The notes below the pieces were generated by a model. It did no database searches. It was not told the origin of the DNA and saw only the letters and a list, made by a program, of their open reading frames with translations. A DNA stretch of 64,000 bases from Rhodobacteraceae bacterium MED-G08 (GTDB lineage Bacteria > Pseudomonadota > Alphaproteobacteria > Rhodobacterales > Rhodobacteraceae), in NCBI GenBank assembly GCA_002457055.1, contig NTKT01000003.1:1-64000 (forward strand), written 5' to 3'. Made by a program: the position numbers and the translations under genes. The number at the start of each line of letters is the position of its first letter. Positions within the stretch are counted from its first letter, which is position 1. Shown here piece after piece: positions 63,415 to 64,000 of this stretch.

Positions 63415-64000
63415 TCAACTTTTTGGATATTTATTTTTTTCCCATGCAGTCAAAATATATTTGGCAACTATCAGGTCCAAATGAGCGCCTCCACCATTTT
63501 TAAAAAATGTAATTTCATCATTTGATCTGCGTATAAAATTACCAAGTCCATAAAAATCTGCCAGAATATCTGCCCTGGAAATAACATTATTTTTCAATGG
63601 AATTTTTAATTCACCAATATGATCCAGGGTCGTATCATAGCTATCAACAAATTTTGTACTTCGGCATAGCGCTGAATCATCAACTTCTCGCATGTCAGGT
63701 CTATAGGCACCAATCAGGTCGAGATGCTGACCAGGTATAAGCCATTCCCCTTTGATAATTGGTTGTTTCGACATGGTAGCGCAAGTTATAATGTCAGCGC
63801 TTTTAACACCCGCCTCCAAGTTTTCTACAGCCACCGCATTACTTTTGTTTTTAACCATATACAATGCTCGTTCATGAGTACGGTTCCACACTAGGAAATT
63901 AGCCTTAGGAAAGGCCGCAGAGTAGGAATCAAAAAGGCTCTGTCCTACAGTCCCTGCCCCAACTATCAGAATATTTTTACTATCAGGTCGTGCCAAACGG
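63415..64000 (-). CDS. Ornithine cyclodeaminase/mu-crystallin family protein, partial
   Basis: The C-terminal about 195 residues of a family usually near 310 residues; the gene runs off the right edge of the window, so the start is not seen. The NAD(P)-binding Gly-Ala-Gly-Thr-Val-Gly-Gln loop, Ala-Asp-Ile-Ile-Thr-Cys-Ala-Thr and a C-terminal Phe-Lys-Asn-Gly-Gly-Gly-Ala-His-Leu-Asp motif are typical. Members include ornithine cyclodeaminase, alanine dehydrogenase-like and ketimine reductases; activity is undecided. It is convergent with the MFS transporter. Confidence 0.8.
   Translation of the reverse strand, partial: RLARPDSKNILIVGAGTVGQSLFDSYSAAFPKANFLVWNRTHERALYMVKNKSNAVAVENLEAGVKSADIITCATMSKQPIIKGEWLIPGQHLDLIGAYRPDMREVDDSALCRSTKFVDSYDTTLDHIGELKIPLKNNVISRADILADFYGLGNFIRRSNDEITFFKNGGGAHLDLIVAKYILTAWEKNKYPKS

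Overview
The window looks like chromosome from an AT-rich marine alphaproteobacterium, most likely a low-GC member of the Rhodobacterales/roseobacter group. This rests on gene content and neighbourhoods: ubiquinone genes including COQ9 beside rpsU, an aa3-oxidase small subunit IV, electron-transfer flavoprotein-ubiquinone oxidoreductase, accD-folC, an aspartate transcarbamoylase with a catalytically degenerate dihydroorotase partner, an fdhD-mobA-mobB-moeA cluster and a possible CcrM (GANTC) site cluster. No 16S rRNA or complete tRNA gene is present, so the taxonomic assignment is inference. The genome is compact. Many genes overlap by 1-11 bases, and four convergent pairs share their stop codons.

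Layout. Positions 1-970 hold the end of an integrated phage-like element: two small leftward genes (one a PD-(D/E)XK nuclease-like protein), a strong leftward promoter with two matched palindromic sites, and the severed 5' half of a tRNA-Arg(CCT), read as an attachment-site junction. A GntR-like LacI-family repressor follows (1.2-2.2 kb). From 2.2 to 8.8 kb there are a YdcH-like peptide, a methyltransferase, DUF2007, ispB, ispE, a TPR protein and ETF-QO. Then come greA, a quinone oxidoreductase, coq9, rpsU, ppk2 and the divergent lrp-like/ald pair (9-14.4 kb). From 14.5 to 22.8 kb there are a YtoQ-like protein, rpmI-rplT-pheS-pheT, pyk, a DUF1244 protein and gltX.

From 22.9 to 27.0 kb lies a molybdenum-cofactor operon, fdhD-mobA-mobB-(unknown)-moeA, in which an uncharacterised gene is translationally coupled to its neighbours. 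No molybdoenzyme is in the window. Next come the cytochrome oxidase small subunit, a coupled acyl-CoA dehydrogenase/metallo-hydrolase pair, a threonylcarbamoyl-AMP synthase, a DsbD alpha-domain protein and an RND efflux pump with its adaptor (27-37 kb). Then follow moaB with a uracil-DNA glycosylase, pyrB-pseudo-pyrC-plsY, prs, glnK-amtB, a bifunctional penicillin-binding protein, and the mlaA-mlaC pair (37-48 kb).

The right end (48-64 kb) carries ridA, a FemAB-like acyltransferase coupled to a pterin dehydratase, a peroxiredoxin, a ferredoxin reductase with rsmD, map, sfsA, a CinA-type protein with a GNAT, fadH, a lipoprotein, accD-folC, zapE, an MFS transporter and a truncated ornithine-cyclodeaminase-family gene.

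Most of the window is ordinary core genome. The points most worth checking are the broken tRNA-Arg/phage junction with its tandem palindromes, a palindrome upstream of pyk that matches the gluconate-repressor operator pattern when the window also encodes a GntR-like regulator, the unknown gene inside the Mo-cofactor operon, the metal-ligand-less dihydroorotase, a 16-bp palindrome over the predicted pyrB start site, and a 14-bp perfect inverted repeat after zapE.
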